From positions 140,933-204,932 of the forward strand of contig NMRA01000458.1 in the NCBI GenBank assembly GCA_002633005.1: 64,000 nucleotides of DNA, in the 5' to 3' direction. Positions 22,501-34,655 of this stretch are shown one piece after another (the stretch's first letter is position 1; each line of letters starts with the position of its first letter). The DNA comes from Phoronis australis (taxonomy: Eukaryota > Phoronida > Phoronidae). The notes under the pieces were generated by a model, which saw only the letters and a list, made by a program, of their open reading frames with translations, made no database searches and was not told the origin of the DNA. The translations under genes were made by a program, and so were the position numbers.

Positions 22501-24236
22501 TAATTGTACTGAACGTCAAAAATTTCCAAAACAATAAATTCTTATATTGTTTGCTATCCTAAGACTGAGAACTGTACAAGTCATGTGTCAGTTTTAATCT
22601 GATGTATCTTGTGATACTGTGAAAGGGCAACTTGCATGTAGTAGTGTGACAGCGGGATACTAATTCCAGTGTATTTGTCATCTATGTGTGTTGTGCAGTG
22701 TAGCAAAGACATCAGGGGGTTTGCTAGCCAAATACTCAGGTCTTAAACTGAACTAAGAATGGTGAAATGGACATAAACCAAAAGAATGGGAGGAAAATTC
22801 TTGTTCAGTGTGTTGATACTCATCAAACTGATTTCTCTTGGCATATTGAGGGAAACGTAAACAGTCTTACCAGTTATATTTTGCCTCTTTGTACCTTTCT
22901 CTAACAAAAACGAATCAAATCGTCTGCCATCTTGTAATCTCGGTTTTTGAAGTAATAACATCATATAATGACATCATGTAATGACATCATGTAATGACAT
23001 CATGTAATGACATCATGTAATGACATCATGTAATGACATCATGTAATGACATCATGTAATGACCCAAATGGCAGCCAATCAGCCAAATGTTTGAAGTATA
23101 CGAGTTCACAAATATGCAAAAACAGATTAGTAAAAATTCTAACCTTCGAGTGAAGTTCTTTAAAAGGGCTTGATTTCTGTGCAGTTGTATTCGCCGTATT
23201 ATTTCTGTAGATAAATGTGTTCGTGCGATCGCAATTTTAACTTGTACAGGCTAGTATTTGATGTGAAAGTCGAGTGTGATATGTATTACTTAATTATACA
23301 CTTTCACTGTACAGACTTCCAACCCTGTTTAAGGGTTGGTTTACAGACTAGGGGTTTGTTTAGCATTGATTAACCTCTACAAAAAGTTAATGTTTTTTTC
23401 CACTTGATAAGCTTTACCCATCACGGCGGAAGGCTATGGTGGTAAGTTCCGCTTGCACTGAACAGTCATAGCGTGGATTTCTGTTAGCGTTCAGCCTTCA
23501 TGATGTGGAATGACAAGTTATTTTAGTTTCTTACGGCTTGTACTGTGTGTGTGGAGTGTCAATTATTTCTTATTTCATGTTAGTTTCATGAACCACTAAG
23601 ATTAGTTAATGATTTAACATGTTGAATTAAAAACATGTAATTTGTGTAGTCACATATTGTCCAGGTAAGATGTTTGTCTAAACCTGTCGAAGCTATACTA
23701 GTCTGGCTATGTCAGACTCTGTGATGGTAAACAAACAAAATGAAATGATTGATCAAATATGGACAAAAAATGCACTGATGTCATCTCATAATGCTTACAA
23801 ATTGGCAACCATCCATCAGATGGCAGACTGGCAGAGTGATACTTTGATTTCTCCATTCACATGACGTGGTTGTGACTGATAAGTAAATCAAAGGGGCTGC
23901 ATGTGTGTGTTGGCAAAACTATATGTGTTCATATGTTTATTAATGTCAATAAGGTGGAATCTTTTAATTCTGTGGTTGTCATTATTACCTAATTGTCATT
24001 GCCCTTTTAATACTCTATTTTTTTCTACAGACTCTTAGATAATCGTTCTATTTTTTCAGGGTGGCATGCACCTAGTTTCCCCACCAGCCAGTCAGCAACC
24101 ATTGTCTTTGGCAGCCCCATCCTCCAAGTCTCCTGTTAGGCCTCCCACTATGTCACAGTCTGTTGCCAATGTGACAGGTCAGCGGCTCATTTCGGCTGAG
24201 TCATTGCAACAGATGCAGCAAATGCAACAACAGTTC

Positions 24237-24268
<32 letters not shown>

Positions 24269-27200
24269 GAGTATGCATCAGCATTCACAGCAACATCATT
24301 CGCAGCAGCAGCCGCAGCAGCAGCAACAGCAGGCGGCTAAGTTCTATATCCGCCCAATTGGTTCAGGCATGCAGTTGGTCAGTCAGCAGCCGTCGATGTC
24401 TAGTCAAGGCCAGGCCATGCAGGTAAATTGGATGCACCAGAGTGGTGAGGTAGTCATGGCTCAGTGTTGATTGGGTGTAGATGCAACTCTGATCCTAGTT
24501 GTATATAAGTGACATCGTAATAGTACCATTGTTGAAAAATGATTTTGATGCCTTGCAAACCTATCCAGTGGATAAGATTCAAAGTTCTATGCAAAACAGC
24601 ACAGTTGGACAATTCTTAACCTATTTAAACCCCTTCCTAACTAGGGCCAGTCACCCATTGGAACCGTGGCGCCCTCTAGTCAGCATCAGATGATGACTCA
24701 TCAACAACAACAGCAGCAGCAGCAGATTATATCCACTCAGGCCATGCTTGCCAGTCAGCCGATCTATGGACAGATCATACCACAGGCTATACCCCTGGCC
24801 CATCAGCAATACCAAGGTTGGTACCAATGGTGGATTTTCAACAAAATCTTGTTCTTTTTTTACCAAATATTACAGTGTTAAGAAATAACAAAAATGTAAA
24901 AAGACTGGCATATATATACTAATTTTAGTGGCTATTGAAGTGAGAGAGAATTGTCACGTTATGTTTCACAGAACAACTATACCATTGTTGGTACTGTGGT
25001 GGATTTTTAATAATGTTACATTCCTTTCTCTCATTGTATATTACACTTGCTGTTAAGAAATACAAGAAAATAACATATATTCATTTTTGTGGCTATTTAG
25101 TGGAAAGATCGTGTTATGTCTTTCACAAAGTGTATGGTGTATTTCAGAAATTCAAATTAACTTGTCATTGTTTTTTTTTTGTGTTTGAGGACCTTTGTGG
25201 ACAGTTTGCTCTCAAACCTTGCTTGATTGTCAAATAGAGCAAACATGATCTTCCATTAGATAGTAATATTTTATTGATCAGGATTCTTCATATACATGAT
25301 TCTCAAAGAGAAACATTCTACATTCAATAGTAGCCCCATACAATTATATTTGTATATGTGAGCCTTTGTTCCATTGATAATATTTAACAGGCCAAGCAGT
25401 GTTGACCTCACAGCCAATGTACGTGAGACCAAGTCAGCCACCCATGCAACCCATTCATCCTGTCAACATGGCACCCAAAGTTGGTCGTCCGCGCCTTGAT
25501 CAGTCACAACGAAAGACTCCACCTGGTGTCAGTCTGGCTGCCAAACGACAGGCCACTGGGCAGGCTCGTGTCACACCCATTGCGTCACGCTCCATGAACA
25601 AGAGTTACACTCCTCCTATGAACCTGACTGTGGGGGGCCGACAGGAGATGATGCCAAAACAGATCCGTGCACGGTTCAAGTCACCTGCTCAGATGGTGGG
25701 AAACACCGCCTATCGCAACATGGCCAATGTGGTACGTGTACCACAACCAAATTTTACCCGCCTGGCTCCGAGTAATCCTGCAGCACAGGAAAGTCGCAAA
25801 TCAACCACTGGTCTAGACTCGACCAGAGGCAGTACTGATCTGGAGGACACCAGCCCCTGCCAGGATATGCCACAGTTGGTCAGCACTGCATCGCAGCCTC
25901 TTGCCAATGGGGACGGTGGTGGCGATAAGGAGAAGCAGAAAGCAGTGGTCAAGCCACAGACGCTTACCCACGTCATTGACGGCTTCGTCATAGAAGAGGG
26001 TCCACTTGCCTTCCCAGTGAGTTTAATTCATTGAAGGCAGAGGTCCGGGTGTCCTCATCTCTGCTCGGCCACTGTATCTGTACATTGTCCATCTGGTCAT
26101 TATTTTGGAGCCACTGTATTTCTTATGTGACGCAAGCTAAATGATGTTTGTGTCATGCATAAGTATTAAACTTTGAAATATTTCTTTGCCACATTTACTT
26201 GACACTGTCGACAGTTCCTAACATTGACATGTTCAACCGGTCAACTTCAGATAGGCAGAGACTCCTTGCAACATTTTCAAATTTTTAATGGAAATTACTA
26301 CGGTAAAAGTGTCGGCTGACATCATCTAGCAAATTTTGGAGAATGTCAGTTTTTGTGAACAGAAGAGGTTGATGGTGTTACAGTGCATGATTTAAAAAAA
26401 AATGAGTTTCAATATGTGTTCTAAAGCTGAAAATGTCACTGTCTTTTACTGTCTTGTGTTGAAGGTGCAGGCCTCTTCGTTACTAACAGACACTAGTGAC
26501 ATGCCTCCAAAATTGTCGCGAGTGTCACCACGTGAGTCTGAGGAAGAAGTGTTCAAGCCAGCGTCTACAGGTACTCAACACCACAGATTAGTCATAAATG
26601 TTTTTATTCACAGATGGCTATCAGTTGTCATTGTGTTTGATTAGTAATCTACTGAAAGGCATTACCATCGCTAGCTTTGTAATGATGTCTTTCCACAATT
26701 TAACGTCCAGTATTTAATAAGAGCTTGGTATCACATTGCCTCAATGTGACAGTAATGCCAGATCTTGAACAAACGCCGTTGTTTAATTGTCGTTCACTTT
26801 GACATAAGAGTTAAGTTTCTAGTGGATTGATAGATATGGGTTCTGATGTGGTGTGATGATCACAGTGTGCTGGTGTGATGATCACAGTGTGCTGGTGTGA
26901 TGATCACAGTGTGCTGTTGTGATGATCACAGTGTGCTGGTGTGATGGTCACAGTGTGCTGGTGTGATGATCACAGTGTGCTGTTGTGATGATCACAGTGT
27001 GCTGGTGTGATGATCACAGTGTGCTGGTGTGATGATCACAGTGTGCTGGTGTGATGATCACAGTGTACTGGTGTTATGATCACAGTGTGCTGGTGTGATG
27101 ATCACAGTGTGCTGGTGTCGCAATCACGGTGTGCTAATGTGGCAATCACAGTGTCCTGGTGTAGCAATCACAGTGTGCAGGTGTGCTGATAATAGTATGA

Positions 27201-30200
27201 GTCCACTGCAGAGTGGCTTCAATATCAATTTTACCAAAAGAATGCTTAAGGTTTTGTAGGATGCTTGAAAATGTCCAATTTTGCCCAATTTTAGAGTTGT
27301 ATCATATCTCGGAAATAGCTGGCCAAATTCACATGGAACTTTCAGGTTCTGTGCTTTATGCACAATTTCCAAAACATTCTTGGAAATTGTTTTTAAAAAT
27401 TTCCAATTTTTCTAAAAAGCATAGTCACATGACCTAATTTATGGCAGATTGGTGTAAAGTCATCTGTCAAATTTTACAGAATTTCTACTGTCAGAAAATA
27501 ATATATTATACTTTTGCTGATTTAAATTCTCTAGTTTTGCGGGTGTTTGGCTAAATGTACAAACTTGTTAATAGATCCTGCGTAACATTTGAATTGTCAA
27601 AAATTCAGGATAGCGTTATCATTAATTCTAATTGGTTGGAATTACAGACTTCACTTGTCCCCAAATACAAACTTCTGTAGCAATCTTGATTATCAGCACA
27701 GATACAAACAAGTTTATGGTCAACTTGTTTGGACTTGAGCTGGTTGCTAGATTGCTACTGATTTAGTTGCTCATGAAGTTGTGTGGAAGGTATTGCTTGG
27801 AATATGTATTTGACTGTTAGAGTTAAGCAACTTACTCTCAATATCCAGCTAAAGCAGCAGAGGGTGTAAAACTCTTGAAGTGTGAGTTCTGTGGCAAAGT
27901 AGACAAGATGAACAAGTTTCGGCGGTCCATGCGGTTCTGCTCTGTCGGCTGTGCCAAGCGGTACAATGTCAACACACGCCACAAGGGACTGAAAAAGGCC
28001 AAACAACTGACAGCTGCTTGTAAGTGTTTAACACCCCTACTGTATAAAAATTTCCAATTTTTATCTAGTGTTTATTTGTAAATGCTTGCAATTGGCATGT
28101 GTATTTGTCTTGGTTAATCTCTGTGTTACCTTAGCATCCAAAAAGTTCTCTTTGAAATACCCATGCTTGGTTATACGTACACACCCAGTTCATACATTAT
28201 TGGTGTCCTTGAAAACCCACTTCTTATGACTAACAAGCAGGAAATTGTTTGTATTCAGGCAATGTCTTGTTTGGCTTTTAAATGCATAGCAGCTGACATT
28301 ATGCTAGAGTCTTGGTGTCATGTCAAGTCGATAGTTTATCTTCATGCATAGCTTAGTGCCTAAACTTGGATTTTATGGTTTCTTGACTTAAACGTCCTGG
28401 GTGCCAACTGGGACTGGTATCATGGTAAAATTTGCATATTAATTTACATATGCTGACTTTTTAGACTGGTGAAAAGAACTATTGTTCAGTTGTTAGAAAC
28501 TTGGAAATACTATGATTGACTGCGAGTCCTATTGTAGATTTTGCAACTATCGAACATGTTTTTCAGCTTCAATGGCTCGGAAAAAGAAACAAATGTTAAT
28601 GAAACGAACGTGGACGCGAGGTCAAGGACGCAGAATGGCTGTGGCCCGGGTAAGTTGCTGATCGGAAAGCTTGCTGTGTTACATTTATTTATTTCCAGGT
28701 TAATAGACTTATGCAAAATGTTACCAAATTCTCCTTTCGTATGCTAAATGCAAAAGCATCTATTAGTGATTGTTCTAAAGAAATTTTGTGTAATTTGAAA
28801 ATGACTGGGGATTTTGTAAATAAGAAGCTCTCTCAATCCAAAGTTAAGGCAACGTCATATCTCAGAAGTGGTTGGTCAGATTCATACGAAACTTTCAGAT
28901 GCTATGCTCAATGCAGTGTTCTCCAAAACACTGGTGGGAATTGTTTTTAGAGTTAATCCGGTTTTGCATGAAATAGCGTTTTCAAGATTTTGGTAGTAAG
29001 AAAGATGCATAAAACGAAAAGAAGAACAAAATGATAAATTAGGAAACTGTTTTAGCATTTTTAGTTTTCATCTTGAATGAAATTTGGTCAATGTGCTGAG
29101 ATTGTACCTTTCCTTTTAAAAAACTTTGCTTAAACGACATGGTCACGTGACTCGATTATTGGTAGATTGGTCAAAAATCAAAAGCTAAAAGCTTTTTGTT
29201 CTTGGAAAATGTATCCTTTTCTTTTAGAATAAATTCTACAGTTTTGTAGATGTTTGTCTGAATACACAGACTTGGTGATAAGGTCCTGCATAACCTTAAA
29301 GTGATCTTGTTACTTGTCATTGTGGTTGTAGCTCCCTCAAGTGGCTGACCAGGCAGATGATGAACGCAGTACAACATCTAGTTCATCTTCGTCACATCCT
29401 GAGGGTGATGACAGGTCGACTATACCGTCACCACCGCAGGAAAGTCAGGAAGTGAAGAGGAACAATCCTGCCAAATGGACGGTGTGTTGAACTGATTAAA
29501 TAATTTTATTTCCATGAGGACTTGTTACCAATGTTCATGGGCATTGCTCAAGTTAAAAGTATTCATTGTTTATGATTTTAAAGTTTCTTCAATTGTGCAC
29601 AAAATTAATTGAAAAACTTTTAATTTTTTTGCGAACCTGTATTTATATGTGGGTGCATATTGCTGTCATCTGTGTCTGGGCGTCCGCGGCTGTGTCTCCT
29701 AAACCCATTGCAGTATTTGGCAGATGTGTTCCTGTGTGGCTGACAACAGATGACAATGAGTTTCGGACCGACCCAAATACCATCGTGCCCCCTTGTGGCA
29801 ATTTTTGTTTTTTTACTTCTGCCTTGGTATCTTCATAGTCCCTTGACGCATTTTCACTAAATTTGGCAAATAGCTTTTTAATATGGAGGCGAAGATGCCA
29901 TTCCGTTTTCGTGTGGATTTGATGAATTTGTGGACATTTTTGTTTTTTACACTTGTTTTCTGGTGTCACCTCTATCTGCCATACCACTCAAAAGAGCATT
30001 ATAAAAATTTACAGATGTGTTTCTGATCGGCCCTGTGATTTCCTGAGCCCGTAAATTCTTTGGCAAGGCTTGATGTGCAGCCAATACAAACTAAGATTTT
30101 GTATGGCGACCTAGTAAAAATCACAAATTGTCATAAGTTATCACACTCAGTCGGAGCACACCCTCAAAATACTGCATGAAGTAAACAGTAAATCGTTCCG

Positions 30201-31212
30201 CAAAAATCGTAAGGTCCCATTTATCGGTCATGCATAGGTACACTTGTGTCTGCCAGAGGAAGTGAGCCTGCACAGTACATTGGGTTTGAGAGGGGGACGT
30301 TGGTTGTTACTGAGCATGTCAGATAATTCTAATTTTCCATTCGAACGCCATCTGGGTGATCATGGGTGCACCGACGGACATGTGCCGAGTTTGCCAGGTT
30401 TTTCTCACCCAACTATGCATTGTTTGTGACTTGCCTTGTTTTGGCGACCTCAATTCCTCTTTCGCCACCTAAATGTCAAGGCCTAACTGAGTATTCTTTT
30501 TGGCAATAGAAACAACATCGTATCACGGTAAAGGAAATTCTCTAAAACACAAGTGGTCTTGTTTTGAATTTGATTTTTTTGACAGCGATAGTGCCTATAA
30601 ATCCATGTTCTGTCAAAAAAGAGAAGTTCATTTTGACCTTTTACTTCATAGAATTGATCTCAACTTGTTCATTGCTCAGATTACAGGTGATTTCTGTGTG
30701 TGCAAAGAACTGACTGGTTGTTATTCGTTGAGACTGCTTGGCACACAAAGTGACACGCTGTGACGAGCCATCTTGTAGAGCCTGGTCTCTAGCAAAAAGG
30801 AACTCACTGTCTGTCAGTTCTTTTGAAACATTGAGATCCCCTTATTTGACTTAAGATTAATTTGAGACCAATTTCAATAAAAAAATAGTCTAAATAAAAA
30901 GTTTTTGTGACGGAGTTTGTGTTTATATCTACTTTAAGACATAATAAGTTTGATTTGGGTTGTTTTGAAGTTGGCCGCATGGTTTGTATCATGAGTTCAA
31001 TGTATTTGTGACAGGTGCAAGAAGTGTACGACTTTGTGAAAAGTATGGGTGGCTGTGAGCCGTATGCAGACCTGTTCAAGTCTCAGGAGATTGATGGACA
31101 GGCCTTGATGCTGTTGAAGGAGGATCATCTAATGTCTGCCATGAACATGAAGCTGGGCCCAGCGCTTAAGATCTGTGCGCGCATCAATAGTATGAAGACG
31201 GAAGCTAACTAG
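19552..31212 (+). CDS. PHC: Polyhomeotic-like Polycomb protein (PRC1 subunit)
   Basis: Polyhomeotic is a canonical PRC1 subunit in the nucleus; its SAM domain polymerises and compacts Polycomb-bound chromatin. Coding exons: 19563-19872 (exon opens at 19552), 20568-20692, 24060-24422, 24645-24816, 25391-26016, 26465-26570, 27849-28019, 28567-28649, 29332-29481, 31015-31212. Phases agree throughout and give 767 residues. Seen: Gln-rich N-terminal half with poly-Q in exons 1, 3 and 4; HD1 motif 'QTLTHVIDGFVIEEG' near residues 512-530; FCS zinc finger with Cys579, Cys582, Cys598 and Cys602; basic patch after it ('RKKKQMLMKRTWTRG'); SAM domain from about 701 to the end with 'SQEIDGQALMLLKEDHLMS'. 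The ATG lies 11 bases after a 3' splice site, so the promoter and 5' UTR exon are upstream. It is shorter than vertebrate PHC proteins (about 850-1,000 residues). PHC1/2/3 orthology cannot be assigned; a single ancestral gene is expected. Confidence 0.93.
21531..21675. repeat. 14-bp tandem array with alternating units
   Basis: About ten copies of 'ggttactcagagta' in the second PHC intron. The first four units are uniform; the later ones alternate between 'cagtgta' and 'catagta' variants, making a 28-bp higher-order repeat. The unit is nearly palindromic. Confidence 0.85.
22963..23062. repeat. 13-bp tandem array, about 8 copies
   Basis: Perfect or near-perfect repeats of 'atgacatcatgta' in the second PHC intron. 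Each unit includes TGACATCA, one base from the CRE/AP-1 site TGACGTCA. Homogeneity suggests recent expansion. Confidence 0.85.
26844..27185. repeat. 22-bp tandem array, about 15 copies
   Basis: Unit 'tgtgatgatcacagtgtgct' plus two bases, in the PHC intron before the FCS exon. Each unit contains the palindrome TGTGATGATCACA with a TGATCA core. The units decay toward the right end. Confidence 0.85.
27245..27596 (+). mobile_element. MITE family R1 (ttaaggtt TIR), copy 1
   Basis: Begins 'ttaaggttttgtaggatg' and ends 'gatcctgcgtaacattt', an imperfect inverted pair. The interior shares 'tcatatctc.gaaat', 'cataT.GAACTTTCAG'-like and 'agtcacatgacctaattta' motifs with 28842-29302, 43880-44363 and 59052-59400. 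No coding capacity. Confidence 0.6.
28842..29302 (+). mobile_element. MITE family R1, copy 2
   Basis: In the PHC intron after the short basic exon. Left end 'gttaaggcaacgtcatatc', right end 'gtcctgcataaccttaaag'. Contains 'catggtcacgtgactcgat', the equivalent of 'catagtcacatgacct' in copy 1. Confidence 0.6.
29640..30010 (+). repeat. Dispersed repeat family R2 (terminal-hairpin type), copy 1
   Basis: Starts 'tttatatgtgggtgcatatt' followed by 'gctgtcatctgtgtctgggc' and continues with 'atttggcagatgtgttcctg', 'gtggcaatttttgttttttt' and 'ggaggcgaagatgccatt'. The same ordered motifs occur at 33416-34165 (same strand) and 42110-42895 (opposite strand). It lies in the last PHC intron. The full element type is not known. 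Confidence 0.6.
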
Positions 31213-31334
31213 ATGGGAGAGAGAGAAAGGGAGTAGGAATGAGGGAGAGGGAAGGGAGGCGGAGAGGTGGAGAGAGGGAGGGGAGGTAGAGGGGGAGAGA
31301 GGGAGGGGAGGTAGAGGGGGTAGAGGGAGAGAGA
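31213..31334 (+). repeat. Purine-rich GA/GGGA tract after the PHC stop codon
   Basis: About 120 bases of almost pure purine (gagagg, gggagg units) immediately after TAG at 31210-31212. Probably transcribed in the 3' UTR. It separates the SAM exon from a decayed copy of its 3' half. Confidence 0.85.
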
Positions 31335-31446
31335 GATGGACTGCCCGGCCTTGATGCTGCCTAACAATTGTGTCATATACGCCATGAACATATAGCTTGC
31401 ACTCTTGCTCTAGATTTGTGAACATATCAGCAGTTGGAAGAAGGCC
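31335..31446 (+). pseudogene. Decayed duplicate of the 3' half of the PHC SAM exon
   Basis: Starting at 31335 the sequence 'gatggactgcccggccttga' parallels the exon at 31093 ('gatggacaggccttgatgc'), followed at matching distances by 'gccatgaacat' in both, 'gctctagatttgtg' against 'gcttaagatctgtg', and 'ttggaagaagg' against 'tatgaagacgg'. In the original frame it meets TAA after nine codons, so it cannot encode a second SAM end. I infer a tandem duplication of the exon end with later decay, separated by the purine tract. Confidence 0.6.
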
Positions 31447-33073
31447 CTCTGTGTATTGTCTGCACCCTGCACAAGGTGTCTCATGGTACAGCAGTATACA
31501 GTGTCTGTTACAGCAGCATGCAACAACTTGCTGTATGCTTGTCAGCAGTCAGTCTTGAAGATTGATTGTTAGAAGCTCACCTACCAATTATGTGAAACAA
31601 TTTTTGCCATGGTTGATTTGTGTCGTATTGCATGATTTTCTTATCAAAGTGGTGAATTTAACTCTTTGATCACTGATTGTCAGGCATCTGGTAAGAAATG
31701 ACGTCCTTGACCTTGATGTCAAGATGGTCTTGGCATTTACTAATAGATGTTTATCGTTCTAAGTTAGTTAGTCAATAGTGTGATTTAAACAATTCACAAT
31801 TTTCGAAAATGTGCAATGATTTTAACAACTATGTCAAGCTTAGCGACTTGTACAATGGATGACAATCACTAAGCTGCAAGTTATGTCTGTTCTGATAACG
31901 ACTCCTAAAACTTCCCTTCTGAACTGCTTATAACATGTCCCTGAAATGGCTTACTTGGTTATGGTAACAAAGTATTAGGACATTGGCATGGTGACAGTAT
32001 TACTGTGTTAGAGATGTTGTTACAGGTATTAGGACAGTGTTAAATGTGTTCTGTACAATATGTTAGATGTTATTACAATTAGTATTAGGATGTTTGTACA
32101 GTGAGGGTGTTATTGTGTCCTGTACAATCTGTGAGAGATGTTGTTCTTCAAATCCTTTTACCTCATTTAGCTGTTGTAGTCGCCGTGTATGAAGCAATTA
32201 TCAACTCAGTTCCAAGGACATATATGCAGTACTTTAAAAACTAGGTTTTATTTTGGGTTCAATTTGAGGACCTGAAACTTCTTGGAAAAAAGGGAAATTT
32301 TCTTATTGTATTATGGTCATTTTCATTCTGAATTGATTTTCATGACATTAATCGCCGTTGGTTTACAAGGTGTTGCCATTTGTTTCATAGTCACAGAATC
32401 AGCTTCAGCATTTTAGAAATCTAATTTTTGTTTGTCCAAAATTCATAAATTTTACTCTAATCAGTAACTGTGCAACACAGAATGGAGTTGTAACGTAATG
32501 CCACCTGTTGGCCAATTTTATAATACATGTAGTTTCACATGAATCTGATCTGTGGATTGTTGTTTGTATGGCGAGTATTCTTCATGTATTGTTAGGTGTT
32601 GTGTGCTGTGACATGAGTTTAGTCACATGACCACAGAGACGTGGGAGGATGTGAATGCAAACAGATGCCAAACATAACAATGTAATTAGGAGATTTGTAA
32701 GATTCATCCCATAAACAGAACTGTAAGGGGCATAGCTAGAATTTTCTGGAAAGTATGTACTACTCAGTATTACTGCTGTCGAATGCATGTGGTTGGGTGA
32801 CGTTTGTCAGAGCATTAATGGTCAGGAATGGACTTACTTGCAGTCACAAACCTTGACATTCTGCCCAATTTTCCTATGTACTCTTACATAGTAGCTAATG
32901 CTCCTTGTGTTAGGATGTCATCCAAGTAATTTGTTACCTTGTCCAATGGAGTACATGGTCCTCTACTGAAATGTCCATATTTCATTTTCTCCTGGCAAAT
33001 GATTGCAACTGTTAACACACTGCCAAAGATGCAGTCGATGTTGGGTTTAGAGACAAGATTTGTTGGTGCGTGT

Positions 33074-33250
33074 AAGGGAGCGTTCACATATTGCGTCATC
33101 CACTTTGGCACTTTTTACCATCCCCCCTCTGTCATCAGCCATCATCTTAATATAACCCCCCGTGCAGCCTCTAATTATGTCATCCCAGCCAACCCCGTTT
33201 TTAAAAGAATCGACAGTTCGTTGGAGATTCCGTCTTTATGATTCTAATGA
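33074..33250 (+). mobile_element. Repeat with 'agggagcgttcacat' terminus
   Basis: 'gtaagggagcgttcacatat' followed by a C-rich block and 'gtcatc' motifs. The reverse complement of a similar terminus, 'aagggagtgttcacatatca', ends a C-rich block at 36801-36886. I take them as two members of one TIR family in opposite orientation; boundaries are approximate. Confidence 0.4.
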
Positions 33251-33415
33251 CAAACTAATTCCGCTTTTTAATCATAAGTTGCATTTGCCGCTGTTGTGTT
33301 CAGCAATGAAATAAGGAATGCCGTTTCAATTGCCAAACCAAAAATAATGAATATTTGCATACCTAAGTGGGAGGAGTGAGGATTGGGTGGGTGAAAAAAT
33401 GTTTTAATAAGGGCG

Positions 33416-34165
33416 GCCTTTTTACGCGCCCACAAATTTATACGTGGGTGAATGTGGCTGCAGTCTTTGTCTGGCATCTGCTGCTGTATCTTGTAAATGC
33501 CTTGTAGATCTTAATGAGATTTGGCAGACGACCAATTTTGATCCAATCTGACTACCGCTCTGCCCCAAGTGGCAATTTTAGTGTTATATGTTTTCCTGTG
33601 CGTCTTCCGAGTTCCTTGGTGGATTTTCATGAAATTTGACCAATAGGTTTTTATTAAGGAGGCGAGGACACCTTACAATTTTCGTACGGACTTGAGGTAT
33701 TTTGCACCACTTGGTGGCCATTATAATTTTTTCAGTATATTTGTGGCAGATTTGTTCCTGATAAAGACTGCAAATGACATTGATTTTTGGACATGTTTTA
33801 CTGCTCTGGCAACACCTAGTGGCAAACCGTTTTTTTTTCCACAGCTGTATCTCCGTTAACTCTGGAAGATCTTTTTGAAATTTGGCAGTTGTGTTCTTAT
33901 GGAGATGGCAACAGATGACAAGTTTCAGACCAATCCGACTACAGCTTTGCCCACTAGTACATGGCAATTTTATATTTTTTATTTCCTTTGCCTCTGATAT
34001 TTGAGTTATGTGTGGATTTTCGTGAAATTTGACGTATAGAGAAGACAATGCCTTTTCATTGTTGGGCGGATTCGACATATTCTGCGACACCTACTGGCCA
34101 TTTTTGTTATTTGGAGTCAGTTTTTGGCGACCACCTCTTTATCCGCTAAACTGCTCAAAGGATGT
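33416..34165 (+). repeat. Dispersed repeat family R2, copy 2 (longest)
   Basis: Begins with the hairpin 'cgcgcccacaaatttatacg' + 'tgggtg' (33424-33450). The interior is itself repetitive, with several 'aatttggca', 'gtggcaatttt' and 'tggattttc.tgaaatttgac' blocks, so the element has internal tandem structure. The long minus-strand open frame across it is a by-product: equivalent fragments appear in the other copies with frameshifts. Confidence 0.6.
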
Positions 34166-34553
34166 GTTAGGAAAATAACATGATTGTATTAATTTGAATA
34201 ATAACTTGTCGACATTTAAAATTATATCTAGGCAAACTCTCGACAATGAAAACATAAAAGTTATTGCAATTATTGAGAACTTTTAAAATGCCTGCCTTAT
34301 GCTAGTCACATTATATTGTCATAGCAACTAATTTCCAAGTTTCGTAATCCCTCGACTGGATGTCAAAACACTGCATCATTTGTCAATTAAAGTTAGGCAG
34401 TTGTCAGTACTAGGGAGTCGCTGATAAAGTGTTGAGACAGCACATTTACTATGCTCTCCTTCTACATGACACTGTCATATTAAGAGTTGTGAAAAGGTCA
34501 CACTTGACAGTTGTCAAAATTATGACCACAAATACAAATTACAAGAGGACTGC

Positions 34554-34655
34554 TTTTATTTATGACATTATCTTACAAATTTGAAAGCATACTTTAATTT
34601 AAGAAGTACAAGTCATTGAAATTTAAACATAGTCAATTTCCTCCTTTATTGTGTG
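34554..34655 (-). promoter_or_regulatory. Candidate poly(A) signals for MDN1
   Basis: Minus-strand AATAAA hexamers lie at about 34557-34563 and 34644-34650, some 560-650 bases past the MDN1 stop at 35210-35212. Position and strand fit an MDN1 transcript end. Confidence 0.35.

Noticed and set aside
31129-31425. Pro/Leu/Ser-rich minus-strand frames
   Set aside because: They are the complement of the GA-rich tract after the PHC stop.
33584-34090. 168-codon minus-strand frame
   Set aside because: It lies wholly in repeat family R2; fragments recur in other copies broken by frameshifts, and no known protein family is recognised.
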